DNA of 41,947 bases, from the NCBI GenBank assembly GCA_949287925.1, contig CASEIR010000015.1, positions 1 through 41,947 on the forward strand, written 5' to 3'. The DNA comes from an uncultured Lachnospiraceae bacterium. Lineage in GTDB: Bacteria; Bacillota; Clostridia; Lachnospirales; Lachnospiraceae. A model generated the notes under the pieces. The model saw only the letters and a list, made by a program, of their open reading frames with translations, made no database searches and was not told the origin of the DNA. The position numbers and the translations under genes are program-made. Positions 41,809 to 41,947 of this stretch are shown here, one piece after another (position 1 is the first letter of the stretch; each line of letters starts with the position of its first letter).

Positions 41809-41859
41809 AAAATGGCTATGAGTCCAGTAAATACAGGGCTTATAGCCATTTTTCTTTTT
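41809..41859 (+). terminator. Hairpin with T-run shortly after the second CsoR promoter
   Basis: AAAATGGCTAT (41809-41819) pairs with ATAGCCATTTT (41842-41852), extended by AGTCC/GGGCT, followed by TTTCTTTTT. A transcript from the promoter at 41752-41780 would be about 70 nt if it stops here. This could be a short regulated RNA or an attenuated leader for a gene beyond the window. Confidence 0.6.
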
Positions 41860-41947
41860 GTAACGATATGTGCTATATTATGGTATCGTTGATTTTATTT
41901 GCTTTGTATCTTTAATAATTGTTCTCATAGATGATTTGGTGATAAAC

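Noticed and set aside
41812-41892. A 26-codon plus-strand ORF encoding a hydrophobic peptide (begins MAMSPVNTGLIAIF)
   Set aside because: It looks like a small membrane protein, but it has no ribosome binding site and its codons coincide with a strong hairpin and T-run, which alone explain the T-rich, hydrophobic reading.
1-41947. rRNA, tRNA and known riboswitch classes
   Set aside because: I saw no cloverleaf with a GTTCGA-type T arm, no rRNA conserved blocks, and no T-box, SAM, TPP or cobalamin core in the gaps I read.

Overview
The window looks like chromosomal DNA of a low-to-moderate G+C, spore-forming anaerobic Firmicute, most likely a gut Lachnospiraceae (Clostridium cluster XIVa). 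I infer this from the protein sequences, the strong AGGAGG ribosome binding sites, the sporulation and cell-wall genes (a SleB-like hydrolase, a SpoIID-like/peptidoglycan-binding protein, a 3D-domain protein), the carAB and pyrH-frr-uppS-cdsA-dxr-rseP core blocks, and a Gram-positive type heme-acquisition locus with a class B sortase. Nearly all genes lie on the minus strand. The exceptions are the SpoIID-like gene and a CsoR-family repressor.

Layout. 1-55: first codons of an unidentified minus-strand gene. 181-4787: a Bce-type antimicrobial-peptide sensing and detoxification module (response regulator, intramembrane-sensing kinase, ABC ATPase, large FtsX-type permease) with a promoter and a BceR-like operator. 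4818-5402: cell wall hydrolase. 5534-10136: carAB with a 24-bp perfect hairpin behind carB and a long structured leader (promoter plus early terminator) before carA. 10123-13542: a HelD-type helicase and a divergent SpoIID-like protein. 13549-18649: the pyrH-frr-uppS-cdsA-dxr-rseP operon. 18702-20148: a MATE exporter. 20184-24107: a sugar kinase, an L-fucose/L-arabinose isomerase-family protein and an AraC regulator. 24141-25949: a Na/Pi cotransporter. 26268-27788: a scar with an integrase remnant and a broken NlpC/P60-3D gene.

27837-41289 is the most interesting region: a heme-iron acquisition locus. In transcription order (minus strand) it encodes a 32-codon leader ORF, sortase B, a small membrane-anchored protein, a secreted NEAT-like protein, a large surface protein joining an FMN-binding-like domain to two NEAT-like domains, an Shp-type heme protein, an IsdE/HtsA-type lipoprotein, a FecCD permease, a FecE-type ATPase, a DUF454 membrane protein, a YgbA-type protein and two CydDC-like ABC half-transporters. 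The Shp-like and IsdE-like proteins keep the expected heme ligands (Met71/Met158 and Met125/His275). The parts suggest a relay of heme from surface NEAT proteins through Shp to the lipoprotein and importer. The unusual element is a flavin domain on the surface receptor, which could reduce heme iron during capture. Two promoter regions in the locus carry nearly the same 17-bp palindromic element in the -35/-10 spacer, which points to one, probably iron- or heme-responsive, repressor.

41313-41947: a CsoR-type copper-sensing repressor and two matching ATACC-N6-GGTAT operators, one at its own promoter and one in a second promoter that runs off toward the window end.
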